Positions 24,795 through 32,034 of a stretch of DNA of 32,083 nucleotides are shown here, in pieces (position 1 is the first letter of the stretch; each line of letters opens with the position of its first letter). The stretch is from Vibrio sp. UBA2441. GTDB taxonomy: Bacteria > Pseudomonadota > Gammaproteobacteria > Enterobacterales > Vibrionaceae. Under the pieces are notes generated by a model. That model was given only the letters and a program-made list of their open reading frames with translations. It ran no database searches and had not been told where the DNA came from. The DNA is taken from positions 1 to 32,083 of the forward strand of contig DDQN01000029.1 in the NCBI GenBank assembly GCA_002342685.1, read 5' to 3'. Made by a program: the position numbers and the translations under genes.

Positions 24795-24800
24795 TATAAT
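24795..24800 (+). promoter_or_regulatory. Candidate -10 for the 24882-25646 gene
   Basis: A perfect TATAAT 82 nt before the start codon; the best -35 at 17-nt spacing is TTACGA (24772-24777), a weak match. Nothing else in the 297-nt cysB-24882 gap looks like a gene. Confidence 0.4.
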
Positions 24801-24881
24801 GGAATGATATCAGTGTGTTCCCCTTTTAGAATCGTGTATGCTTAAGCATTACCTTGTCATTTTCAAGATAGATTTAAATTT

Positions 24882-25646
24882 ATGAATATTGGTTTAATTA
24901 TTGTCCTCGTTGCCGTATTACTCGTTCTTGTTATCGGCTATAACGTCATGCTTCAATACAAGACAAAGCTTGAAATGTCTAAAAGACAAGAATCGGCTCG
25001 TTATATCGCCATCATTGATGCAACAGAAGATCTCATCGGCAACGCTCATCACCTCCCGTATAGTCAGGATCTTCTCATCTGTCTAAATCAACGAATTCTT
25101 GATTCACTTGAAAGTATGTTCGAGCTCGATCCAAAAAGTAAACAATTGGCTCAGCGTATCCAGAACATGAAATCACAAATAAGCCAACTGAAAGATAATT
25201 ATTCGGGCGGAGAAAGCACCACTTTCAAAACGCCTACTAGTGATAAGCAAGCCATCTTAATGCTTAAATTGGTTAAACGCTTAAGAGATACAATAAGAAG
25301 CGAACATAATAAAGGACGTTTTAATACTCAAGGTTTTGTTACTGAAAATGCCCGGTTGGAAACAATTCAAGTACGAATCAATATAGAAAATGTAATAAAA
25401 CGAGCCAATGAAGCAATGGTTCGTGGACAAGTCGGAACTGCACGTCAACTGCTTAAGAAAGGCATTGATGCACTAACACCAAAGAACGATGCATATTCAA
25501 ATCAGGCCAGAGGAAAGTTGCAAACAATGCTCAATGACCTTGAGTCTAATAGCAAAAGCAAGAGTGCAGAAGAGCTATTGGCCCAGGAAGAGAAAGAGCG
25601 TGATAATGATATGGATGCACTGTTTGGCGAAAAGAAAAAGTGGTAG
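24882..25646 (+). CDS. Membrane-anchored coiled-coil protein of unknown function
   Basis: A 254-residue protein with one N-terminal transmembrane helix (about 4-23, IGLIIVLVAVLLVLVIGYNV) and a long, charged, helical cytoplasmic part. Coiled-coil-like segments occur near 75-110 and 150-240, and the end is strongly acidic/basic (EELLAQEEKERDNDMDALFGEKKKW). Similar proteins are, to my memory, found in Vibrio and relatives, sometimes loosely labelled as DNA repair protein; I see no nuclease or ATPase motif. An intrinsic terminator follows at 25669-25692 and miaE starts 14 nt after it, so the two genes are probably co-transcribed by partial read-through. Confidence 0.75.
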   Translation: MNIGLIIVLVAVLLVLVIGYNVMLQYKTKLEMSKRQESARYIAIIDATEDLIGNAHHLPYSQDLLICLNQRILDSLESMFELDPKSKQLAQRIQNMKSQISQLKDNYSGGESTTFKTPTSDKQAILMLKLVKRLRDTIRSEHNKGRFNTQGFVTENARLETIQVRINIENVIKRANEAMVRGQVGTARQLLKKGIDALTPKNDAYSNQARGKLQTMLNDLESNSKSKSAEELLAQEEKERDNDMDALFGEKKKW

Positions 25647-25668
25647 ACGTTACCCCTATTTGTTTATT

Positions 25669-25692
25669 AAGGTCGCTTATGCGGCCTTTTTT
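25669..25692 (+). terminator. Intrinsic terminator between the coiled-coil gene and miaE
   Basis: AAGGTCGC (25669-25676), loop TTAT, GCGGCCTT (25681-25688) and four further T residues. The 8-bp stem has one wobble pair. It ends 14 nt before the miaE ATG. Confidence 0.85.
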
Positions 25693-25706
25693 CTATCGAT
25701 AACAAC

Positions 25707-26483
25707 ATGAAAACAACCTACAACATAAAAACACTATTACAACCTATTCATAAATTCCTATTATGTGAAACTCCGAATGAGTGGATTGCAGAAGCCAGTA
25801 AAGAAAAAAACCTGAAAATTATATTACTTGATCATTTAATGTGTGAGCTTAAAGCTGGGCAATCTGCGATGTATTTGATTCGAAAGTACGCTGTCGATGA
25901 AAGCAGTTCTAAGACACTGCTCGACTGGTTTAAACCCTATGAGGACTTTGCCTATCGTCGTGTCGGTGACCTTAATACACTTAAAGGAAAGAACAATATA
26001 TCTAAAGCGATAATGGCTAAATCTGACTCACCTTATAGCCAGGAGCTCATCGACAAAATGGTGCTGCTTATCAAGGAGGAGCTTCATCATTTTTATCAGG
26101 TACTAGAGGTAATGGAGACTAAAGGCATCACATACGAAAATATGCCTGCAAGCCGTTACGCTAAAGGGTTATTATCACACGTCAGAACCTTTGAACCTGA
26201 AGCCCTAATTGATAAACTGATTATTGGGGCCTATATAGAAGCGCGGTCATGTGAACGATTTGCTAAACTTGCATCGCATTTGGATAGCGACATTGAACAG
26301 TTCTATATTTCGTTATTGCGCTCAGAAGCGAGACATTATATGGATTACCTCTCTTTAGCAGAGAAAATTTCAGGGAACGATATTAGTCAACGGATACACT
26401 TCTTTGGCCAAATAGAAGCGGAATTAATATCATCTTTTGATACTGATTTTAAATTCCATAGCGGCGTGCCCAGTAACATCTAA
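25707..26483 (+). CDS. miaE: tRNA 2-methylthio-N6-isopentenyladenosine(37) hydroxylase MiaE
   Basis: A 258-residue non-heme diiron monooxygenase that hydroxylates ms2i6A37 in tRNAs reading U-starting codons. The four-helix-bundle iron ligands are visible: Glu47 (HLMCELKA), ExxH Glu125-His128 (KEELHHF), Glu178 (AYIEARS) and ExxH Glu207-His210 (SEARHYM). The ATG has no clear Shine-Dalgarno and lies just after an intrinsic terminator, so expression probably depends on read-through or a weak internal promoter. It converges on pyrF across a 62-nt gap that holds a 12-bp hairpin. Confidence 0.92.
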   Translation: MKTTYNIKTLLQPIHKFLLCETPNEWIAEASKEKNLKIILLDHLMCELKAGQSAMYLIRKYAVDESSSKTLLDWFKPYEDFAYRRVGDLNTLKGKNNISKAIMAKSDSPYSQELIDKMVLLIKEELHHFYQVLEVMETKGITYENMPASRYAKGLLSHVRTFEPEALIDKLIIGAYIEARSCERFAKLASHLDSDIEQFYISLLRSEARHYMDYLSLAEKISGNDISQRIHFFGQIEAELISSFDTDFKFHSGVPSNI

Positions 26484-26503
26484 CTAGTTCGAATATCGAA
26501 ATC

Positions 26504-26532
26504 CAGTTATTGGGGGTTGACCCCAATAACTG
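26504..26532. terminator. Hairpin between convergent miaE and pyrF
   Basis: Bases 26504-26515 (CAGTTATTGGGG) are exactly complementary to 26521-26532 with a 5-nt loop. No T-run on either side. Position suggests bidirectional termination; the core TTGGGG...GACCCCAA is shared with the palindromes at 101-133 and 166-184. Confidence 0.6.
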
Positions 26533-26545
26533 ACCCAACGCCCTG

Positions 26546-27238
26546 CTACAAAGACTGATTTATCGCGTTAAGGACCTCTACTGGGTTGTTCGCCTGAGTG
26601 ATAGGACGACCTATGACCAAGTAATCAGAACCTGCTGTCACGGCTTCTACTGGTGTCATGATACGTTTTTGATCCCCTACGGCACTACCTGCTGGACGGA
26701 TGCCTGGAGTCACTAACTTAAACTCCTTTCCTAACTCACTCTTGAGCAATGCCGATTCTTGTGCAGAGCAAACCACCCCATCCAAACCACTACTCTTCGC
26801 TAAATTTGCTAAGCGTAATACATGCTCTTGGGGGTTAACTTGTATTCCTATTCCCGACAGATCAGCCTGTTCCATACTGGTCAATACTGTTACACCAATT
26901 AATAAAGGCCGGTCTTTACCATAAGGTTGTAAAATTTCGCGAGAGGCAGACATCATTTTCTCACCACCGCTAGCATGGACATTCACCATCCAAACTCCTA
27001 ACTCCGCCGCTGCTCTTACCGCTTTAGAACAGGTATTGGGAATATCGTGAAATTTGAGATCTAAGAAGACTGAAAAGCCTCTTTGATGAAGTGCTCTGAC
27101 GAATTCCGGACCAAATAGGGTAAACATCTCTTTACCCACTTTAAGCCGACATAAACTAGGATCAATCCTATCAACAAACGCTAGCGCATCTGCCTGATTG
27201 TCATAATCTAATGCCACAATAATTTTCTGATCCAACAT
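26546..27238 (-). CDS. pyrF: Orotidine 5'-phosphate decarboxylase
   Basis: A 230-residue TIM-barrel enzyme making UMP from OMP, the last step of de novo pyrimidine synthesis. Catalytic residues: Asp11 (ALDYD), Lys33 (RLKVGKE), and the Asp60-x-Lys62-xx-Asp65 array in FLDLKFHDIPN; the phosphate loop is GIRPAGSAVGDQKR. Strong Shine-Dalgarno (AAGGAG). In the lapA-lapB-pyrF order as in E. coli, but an intrinsic terminator whose T-tract ends at 27250 directly abuts the Shine-Dalgarno, so no promoter can lie between; expression must come from upstream through this signal. Confidence 0.96.
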   Translation of the reverse strand: MLDQKIIVALDYDNQADALAFVDRIDPSLCRLKVGKEMFTLFGPEFVRALHQRGFSVFLDLKFHDIPNTCSKAVRAAAELGVWMVNVHASGGEKMMSASREILQPYGKDRPLLIGVTVLTSMEQADLSGIGIQVNPQEHVLRLANLAKSSGLDGVVCSAQESALLKSELGKEFKLVTPGIRPAGSAVGDQKRIMTPVEAVTAGSDYLVIGRPITQANNPVEVLNAINQSL

Positions 27239-27249
27239 TCTTACTCCTT

Positions 27250-27279
27250 AAAAAAACCTCCTCTTATCAAAGAGAAGGT
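27250..27279 (-). terminator. Intrinsic terminator / candidate attenuator before pyrF
   Basis: Minus strand ACCTTCTCTT (plus 27270-27279), loop TGAT, AGAGGAGG-type arm (27256-27265, 10 bp with one U-G) and a T7 tract. The T-tract runs straight into the pyrF Shine-Dalgarno AAGGAG, 18 nt before the ATG. Confidence 0.85.
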
Positions 27280-27287
27280 CAACTTAT

Positions 27288-27332
27288 TTAAAATCGGTAA
27301 CCGGTTACCGGTAACGGGTCACCGACACTCAT
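27288..27332 (-). promoter_or_regulatory. Possible 14-codon leader peptide upstream of the pyrF attenuator
   Basis: An ATG at 27332 on the minus strand opens MSVGDPLPVTGYRF, stopping at TAA 27288, 8 nt before the terminator stem. There is no good Shine-Dalgarno. Its coding sequence is made of GGTNACC-like heptads, so it may be a by-product of the repeats; its position matches the leader peptides of UTP-sensing pyr attenuators. Confidence 0.3.
27296..27323. repeat. Degenerate GGTNACC heptads
   Basis: Four consecutive heptads: GGTAACC, GGTTACC, GGTAACG, GGTCACC. The first two form a perfect 14-bp palindrome (27296-27309). Related in sequence to the heptads at 17479-17527. Confidence 0.75.
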
Positions 27333-27336
27333 AGTC

Positions 27337-27424
27337 AGTAATCTGGTAATCCGGTAATCCGGTAATCCGGTAATCCGGTAATCTGGTAATCCGGTAATCC
27401 GGTAATCCGGTAATCCGACTATCT
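27337..27424. repeat. Octamer tandem array (GGTAATCC)n downstream of lapB
   Basis: Eleven 8-bp units from 27337; nine are GGTAATC(C/T) between 27345 and 27416, flanked by AGTAATCT and GACTATCT. Variant units ending in CT recur every five units, giving two 40-bp higher-order copies (27337-27376 and 27377-27416). It lies directly after the lapB stop codon. Confidence 0.92.
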
Positions 27425-27426
27425 CA

Positions 27427-28596
27427 TCATTCCCCATCTAGGCCACGTATTGGTTTAATTGTTCCCCAGCCTTTACAAGAGGGGCAGTGCCAATAAAGCG
27501 AATGCGTTGAGAAACCACATTTCCGACAGCGATGGTGCGGTTTAATCTTAAGTTGTTCTCCAACTAAAGATCGCAATGTGTTCAAACTATCCTTCGCCCG
27601 GCCTTCTTCTGCGTCAGCCAAATGATAGTCCATCAACCGATGAAAACCTTTCATCGTAGGATTTCTAAGCAACTGCCTCGTTAATAACACCTGAGCAGAA
27701 GCAACACCTTCGTGATTCGCAACAAGCTGCGCCAACATTAACTCAGCCGAAACCCCGGCTTTCTTATCAATACAAGATCTAAGAAATTCTACCAGTTTAT
27801 CTTCTTGACCAAGGTGGTGGTAACACTCAGCGAGTGTTGGCAGTACTTCTCCAATAAAATCAATATCCTGCTCTAACACCATCTCCATATATTGAATGGT
27901 GCTTTGATAATCTTCATTCTCAAGATAAAGCTTACCTAATGAAATGCTAGCTCTAACACATTTTGCATCTTCGGATAATGCTCTCTTGAAATACACAATA
28001 GCTTTGCGCTTCTTTTCATCAGCTTGCTCCAGCATCGCCAACTCACACCAAAAATGAGCAATATTAGTCGACATACGTTTACGACCCATCTTAACCAGTG
28101 CGGTAGCGTAATGAATAGCCTTACCCCACTCTCTCGTCTGCTGATATATAGCGACAAGCTGAGTTAATGCCGCATCTCTGTGAGAAGGTTCATCGACAAG
28201 TTGTTCAAATATTTTTTCCGCGCGATCAAGAAAGCCAGACACCATATAGTCTTTAGCTAATTGCTGAAGTGCTAGGTTCTTTTGGTCTATAGTCAGACCT
28301 TGACGTGAAATCAGATTTTGGTGGATACGTATCGCTCTATCTACCTCTCCTCTGGAGCGAAAAAGGTTGCCCAGGGCCAGATGAGTATCAATCGTTTCGT
28401 TATCAACCTGAAGTAATTCGATAAAGTGATCTACCGCTTTGTCTGACTGGTCAGATAACAGAAGGTTTAAGCCCGTTACGTATTGTCTTGAAATTTGATG
28501 AGACTGCTCCTGTTTATCGTGACGCGCGCTACGATTACCCATGTACCAGCCATAGGCAGCAGCAATTGGTAACAACAAGAATAGTAGTTCTAACAT
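27427..28596 (-). CDS. lapB: Lipopolysaccharide assembly protein LapB (YciM)
   Basis: A 389-residue inner-membrane protein, same length as E. coli LapB, that couples FtsH to LpxC degradation and so sets LPS synthesis. N-terminal membrane anchor (about 1-18), then TPR repeats to about residue 350, and a C-terminal rubredoxin-like zinc ribbon with Cys357, Cys360, Cys371 and Cys374, the E. coli positions. It follows lapA by 19 nt in the same transcript. Its stop is followed immediately by the octamer array. Confidence 0.96.
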   Translation of the reverse strand: MLELLFLLLPIAAAYGWYMGNRSARHDKQEQSHQISRQYVTGLNLLLSDQSDKAVDHFIELLQVDNETIDTHLALGNLFRSRGEVDRAIRIHQNLISRQGLTIDQKNLALQQLAKDYMVSGFLDRAEKIFEQLVDEPSHRDAALTQLVAIYQQTREWGKAIHYATALVKMGRKRMSTNIAHFWCELAMLEQADEKKRKAIVYFKRALSEDAKCVRASISLGKLYLENEDYQSTIQYMEMVLEQDIDFIGEVLPTLAECYHHLGQEDKLVEFLRSCIDKKAGVSAELMLAQLVANHEGVASAQVLLTRQLLRNPTMKGFHRLMDYHLADAEEGRAKDSLNTLRSLVGEQLKIKPHHRCRKCGFSTHSLYWHCPSCKGWGTIKPIRGLDGE

Positions 28597-28615
28597 TCAA
28601 CAGGCCTACGTTCTG

Positions 28616-28891
28616 CTATGCGTTACTCTTAGCTGGCGGTTGCTTAGATTCAGTTTTCTTAAGCTTGCGATTAAGACGACGAATCGTTAGTTTTGACTTA
28701 AGCTGAATACTGCCTACGATCAACCATGCTAAGGTAAAACCAGCAACAAAAACCACTCCTAAAAGCGTTGATAGATGAAACTCACCTTTAGCAAGAAGAT
28801 AATTAAAACTGACTATTTCCTGATTTTGGGCACCTAAAGCCAAAGCAATCAGAAATAGTGCAATAACAAGAATAGTTTTTATAATTTTCAC
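28616..28891 (-). CDS. lapA: Lipopolysaccharide assembly protein LapA (YciS)
   Basis: A 91-residue inner-membrane protein with two transmembrane helices (about 5-21 and 44-64) and a basic C-terminal helix (KLTIRRLNRKLKK). ALGAQNQEIVSFNYLLAKGE (about 19-38) matches E. coli LapA closely. It starts at GTG (28891), 9 nt after AGGAG; a nearer ATG is in another frame and too close. Partner of LapB. The ihfB terminator lies upstream, so lapAB needs its own promoter in 28892-28972. Confidence 0.92.
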   Translation of the reverse strand: MKIIKTILVIALFLIALALGAQNQEIVSFNYLLAKGEFHLSTLLGVVFVAGFTLAWLIVGSIQLKSKLTIRRLNRKLKKTESKQPPAKSNA

Positions 28892-28970
28892 GGTTCATTG
28901 CTCCTGAATAATTCGCTAACTTCTGATTATGCAGTAAATCGCAGCGACAAAATAGTCTTATTGCTGCTAT

Positions 28971-29002
28971 AAAAAAGCGGCATATCAAAATATGCCGCTT
29001 TT
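28971..29002. terminator. Bidirectional-type terminator downstream of ihfB
   Basis: AAAAGCGGCATAT (28973-28985), loop CAAA, ATATGCCGCTTTT (28990-29002): perfect 13-bp stem. On the minus strand it ends in six T residues, 22 nt after the ihfB stop. Confidence 0.92.
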
Positions 29003-29024
29003 GTATAACACTAAACGATGAGTT

Positions 29025-29306
29025 TTAGCTAAAATCTGCGCGCTCACGCAGTTCTTTGCCTGGTTTGAAGTGTGGTACATATTTACCATCAAGCTCAACC
29101 TTGTCACCTGTTTTAGGGTTGCGTCCCACTCTAGGCTCGCGATAATGCAATGAGAAGCTACCAAAACCACGAATTTCAATTCGGTCACCCCCTTCTAAAG
29201 TCGACGCCATATGCTCTAAAATATCTTTTACAGCATCTTCAATCTCTTTAGCAGAAAGGTGTGTTTGCTCGGCACAGAGTCTTTCTATTAATTCAGACTT
29301 AGTCAT
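29025..29306 (-). CDS. ihfB: Integration host factor subunit beta
   Basis: A 93-residue DNA-bending protein (HU/IHF family) that pairs with IhfA. Starts MTKSELIERL at 29306 after AGGG; an upstream in-frame start at 29321 would add five residues foreign to the family. The DNA-inserting arm RGFGSFSLHYREPRVGRNPKTGDKV (about 45-69) contains the conserved Pro. It sits between rpsA and lapA as in E. coli, with terminators on both sides. Confidence 0.97.
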   Translation of the reverse strand: MTKSELIERLCAEQTHLSAKEIEDAVKDILEHMASTLEGGDRIEIRGFGSFSLHYREPRVGRNPKTGDKVELDGKYVPHFKPGKELRERADFS

Positions 29307-29343
29307 ATTTACCCTCATCACTTATATCGGAATAGTCCCTATC

Positions 29344-29369
29344 GAAAAAAGGGAGCCAAAAGGCTCCCT
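29344..29369 (-). terminator. Intrinsic terminator of rpsA
   Basis: Minus strand AGGGAGCC, TTTT loop, GGCTCCCT then TTTTT (arms 29350-29357 and 29362-29369). It ends about 38 nt before the ihfB start codon, so rpsA and ihfB are partly uncoupled. Confidence 0.9.
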
Positions 29370-29376
29370 CATGCGA

Positions 29377-31047
29377 TTATTCGCCTTTAGCAGCCTTGAA
29401 TGCATCGGCCATAGCATTTGTGAACCCGCCTTCTTCTTGCTTGTTCAGTGATGCCATTGCTTCTTGCTCTTCAGCTTCATCCTTCGCTTTAACAGACAGG
29501 TTGATTACGCGGTTCTTACGGTCAACACCGGTGAACTTCGCTTCAAGGCTGTCGCCAACGCTTAGGATTAGAGATGCATCTTCAATGCGGTCACGTGATA
29601 CTTCAGAAGCACGGATGTAACCTTCAACGCCCTCTACAATTTCAATTGTAGCACCTTTTGCGTCTACTGCAGTTACAGTACCGTTAACTAGAGTACCTTT
29701 TTTGTTGTCAGCAACAAATGCATTGAACGGGTCGTTTTCCATTTGCTTAACGCCAAGAGAAATACGCTCACGTTCTGCGTCTACTGCAAGAACAACTGCT
29801 GAGATTTCATCACCTTTCTTATACTCACGTACCGCGTCTTCACCAGCAACGTTCCAAGAGATATCAGATAGGTGTACTAGACCGTCGATGCCACCGTCAA
29901 GACCGATAAAGATACCGAAGTCAGTGATAGACTTGATCTTACCAGTTACTTTGTCGCCTTTCGCTTGTGCTTCAGCGAATGACTGCCACGGGTTAGCTTT
30001 ACATTGTTTCAGGCCTAGAGAAATACGACGACGCTCTTCATCGATTTCAAGAACCATAACTTCAGCTTCGTCGCCTACGTTAACCACTTTAGATGGGTGG
30101 ATGTTCTTGTTAGTCCAATCCATTTCTGAAACGTGTACTAGACCTTCAACGCCTTCTTCGATTTCTACGAAGCAGCCGTAGTCAGTTAGGTTAGTAACAC
30201 GACCAGTTAGCTTGTGACCTTCAGGGTAACGCTTAGCGATAGCTACCCATGGATCTTCGCCAAGTTGCTTAAGACCTAGAGATACGCGAGTACGCTCACG
30301 GTCAAACTTAAGAACTTTAACTAGGATTTCATCACCTACGTTTACGATCTCAGATGGGTGCTTAACACGCTTCCAAGCCATATCTGTAATGTGAAGTAGA
30401 CCATCTACACCACCAAGGTCAACGAACGCACCGTAGTCAGTAAGGTTCTTAACGATACCTTTAACTTCGCTGCCTTCTTGTAGAGTTTCAAGAAGCTCGT
30501 CACGTTCAACACTGTTTTCAGATTCGATAACAGCACGACGTGATACAACAACGTTGTTACGTTTTTGATCTAGTTTAATTACTTTAAACTCTAGCTCTTT
30601 GTTCTCTAGGTGAGTAGTGTCGCGGATTGGGCGAACATCTACTAGTGAACCAGGTAGGAACGCACGGATACCGTTAAGTTCTACAGTGAAACCACCTTTA
30701 ACTTTACCGTTGATGATACCAACAACAGTTTCAGCTTCTTCGTATGCTTTTTCAAGAACGATCCAAGCTTCGTGACGCTTAGCTTTCTCACGAGAAAGTT
30801 GAGTTTCACCAAAGCCATCTTCAACAGCATCAAGAGCTACGTCGATTTCTGTACCAACTTCAACTTCAAGTTCGCCAGCAGCGTTCTTGAATTGCTCTGC
30901 TGGGATAGCAGATTCTGATTTTAGTCCAGCATCTACAAGAACGAAACCGTTCTCAATAGCTACAACAGTACCTTTAACAATAGTACCAGGGCGGAATTCT
31001 AGTTCGTTTAGAGACTCTTCAAAGAGTTGAGCGAAAGATTCAGTCAT
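29377..31047 (-). CDS. rpsA: 30S ribosomal protein S1
   Basis: A 556-residue RNA-binding protein required for initiation on structured or weak-SD mRNAs. Six S1 (OB-fold) domains lie at roughly 20-88, 105-171, 192-260, 277-347, 364-434 and 451-520; the first two bind the ribosome via S2. Start is MTESFAQLFEESL at 31047, identical to the E. coli N-terminus, rather than the upstream in-frame ATG at 31062. The start lacks a Shine-Dalgarno and is preceded by two hairpins with GGA in their loops, the known pattern of S1 autoregulation. In the cmk-rpsA-ihfB order. Confidence 0.98.
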   Translation of the reverse strand: MTESFAQLFEESLNELEFRPGTIVKGTVVAIENGFVLVDAGLKSESAIPAEQFKNAAGELEVEVGTEIDVALDAVEDGFGETQLSREKAKRHEAWIVLEKAYEEAETVVGIINGKVKGGFTVELNGIRAFLPGSLVDVRPIRDTTHLENKELEFKVIKLDQKRNNVVVSRRAVIESENSVERDELLETLQEGSEVKGIVKNLTDYGAFVDLGGVDGLLHITDMAWKRVKHPSEIVNVGDEILVKVLKFDRERTRVSLGLKQLGEDPWVAIAKRYPEGHKLTGRVTNLTDYGCFVEIEEGVEGLVHVSEMDWTNKNIHPSKVVNVGDEAEVMVLEIDEERRRISLGLKQCKANPWQSFAEAQAKGDKVTGKIKSITDFGIFIGLDGGIDGLVHLSDISWNVAGEDAVREYKKGDEISAVVLAVDAERERISLGVKQMENDPFNAFVADNKKGTLVNGTVTAVDAKGATIEIVEGVEGYIRASEVSRDRIEDASLILSVGDSLEAKFTGVDRKNRVINLSVKAKDEAEEQEAMASLNKQEEGGFTNAMADAFKAAKGE

Positions 31048-31049
31048 TA

Positions 31050-31140
31050 ATTTGATCTTCAATTAGTAAACTTCCACGGGCATCCTACCGCGTGGGGTTG
31101 ATAAAATAGCCAGTCATCATCCTTGCGACCGACCTCCTAT
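31050..31140 (-). promoter_or_regulatory. rpsA autoregulatory-type leader RNA
   Basis: Hairpin I pairs 31127-31133 with 31109-31115 (GUCGGUC/GACUGGC, two wobbles) and displays AAGGAU in an 11-nt loop. Hairpin II pairs CCACG and GG (31091-31095, 31088-31089) with CC and CGTGG (31079-31080, 31074-31078) and displays UAGGAUG. The GGA-in-loop hairpins, AU-rich linkers and lack of an SD match the S1 leader described for gammaproteobacteria, where free S1 represses its own translation. Confidence 0.75.
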
Positions 31141-31146
31141 TGCCTC

Positions 31147-31827
31147 TTATTGAGACAATTTAGATTCAATATGTTTCAGTGCTTTTTCTACCACTTCATC
31201 AATAGAAAGTGAGGTAGAATCAAGCACTAGCGCGTCATCAGCAGGACGTAACGGAGCCACCGCACGGTTGCGGTCTCTATCGTCACGCTCTTGTATCTCG
31301 CGCAAAAGGTGGTCAAATTTAACACTTAACCCCTTGTCTTGCAACTGCTTAAGGCGTCTATTCGCCCTTTCCTGCGCACTTGCATCTAAGAATATTTTAG
31401 CTTCTGCCTGAGGAAATACAACTGTTCCCATATCTCGGCCATCAGCAACCAAACCAGTTTCGTTACTAAATGCGCGTTGACGACGTAATAAAGCTTCTCG
31501 GACCCTTGGTAACGCAGCGACTTTAGATGCCGCATTTCCCGTTTCTTCTTTACGAAGTTCTGAAGAAACATCTTCTCCTTCAAGGATAACTTTAACCAAA
31601 TCACCTTCAGCAATAAACTGAACATCTAGGTGCGTGGCTAGTGGGACCAATGCATCTTCAGACTTTGTGTCTACGCCATGGTGAATTGCAGCAAGCGCCA
31701 GTACGCGATAAATAGCCCCAGAATCTAATAAATGAAAGCCTAACTTTTCTGCCAACAACATACATAGTGTGCCTTTACCGGCGCCACTAGGTCCATCAAC
31801 GGTTACAACTGGTGTGTTCGAAGACAT
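31147..31827 (-). CDS. cmk: Cytidylate kinase
   Basis: A 226-residue P-loop kinase phosphorylating CMP and dCMP. P-loop GPSGAGKGT (12-20); DSGAIYR (about 36-42) and the substrate block VADGRDMGTVVFP (about 127-139) are intact; LID-like REIQERDDRDRNRAVAPL near 182-199. Good Shine-Dalgarno (GGAG). First visible gene of cmk-rpsA-ihfB; the rpsA leader starts right after its stop, so rpsA promoters probably lie within or before cmk. Confidence 0.97.
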   Translation of the reverse strand: MSSNTPVVTVDGPSGAGKGTLCMLLAEKLGFHLLDSGAIYRVLALAAIHHGVDTKSEDALVPLATHLDVQFIAEGDLVKVILEGEDVSSELRKEETGNAASKVAALPRVREALLRRQRAFSNETGLVADGRDMGTVVFPQAEAKIFLDASAQERANRRLKQLQDKGLSVKFDHLLREIQERDDRDRNRAVAPLRPADDALVLDSTSLSIDEVVEKALKHIESKLSQ

Positions 31828-32034
31828 TAATTACTCCAATTTTTATTATTACCTCATCTGGAAATGCTAAAACTCACCGTACCATGTAGCTAGAGCATAG
31901 TCGTATTAGCGTACTTATCCAGAAGTGTCTTACTTTTCGGCGGGCGTATTATAATGGGAAATGGCTCGTGGAGCGAGAGAAATAGATGATAGAAAGTAGG
32001 TTACAGGACGCACTTTGTGCTACAGGTGACGAAT
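31828..32034. other. Region upstream of cmk, no gene seen
   Basis: About 200 nt without an ORF. A TATAAT-like -10 exists near 31948-31956 on either strand (GTATTATAATGGG) without a good -35. Nothing else was recognised before the heptamer array. Confidence 0.4.

Noticed and set aside
29702..30181. 159-codon open frame on the plus strand opposite rpsA
   Set aside because: Serine- and isoleucine-rich low-complexity product typical of antisense of a codon-biased gene; rpsA fully explains the DNA.
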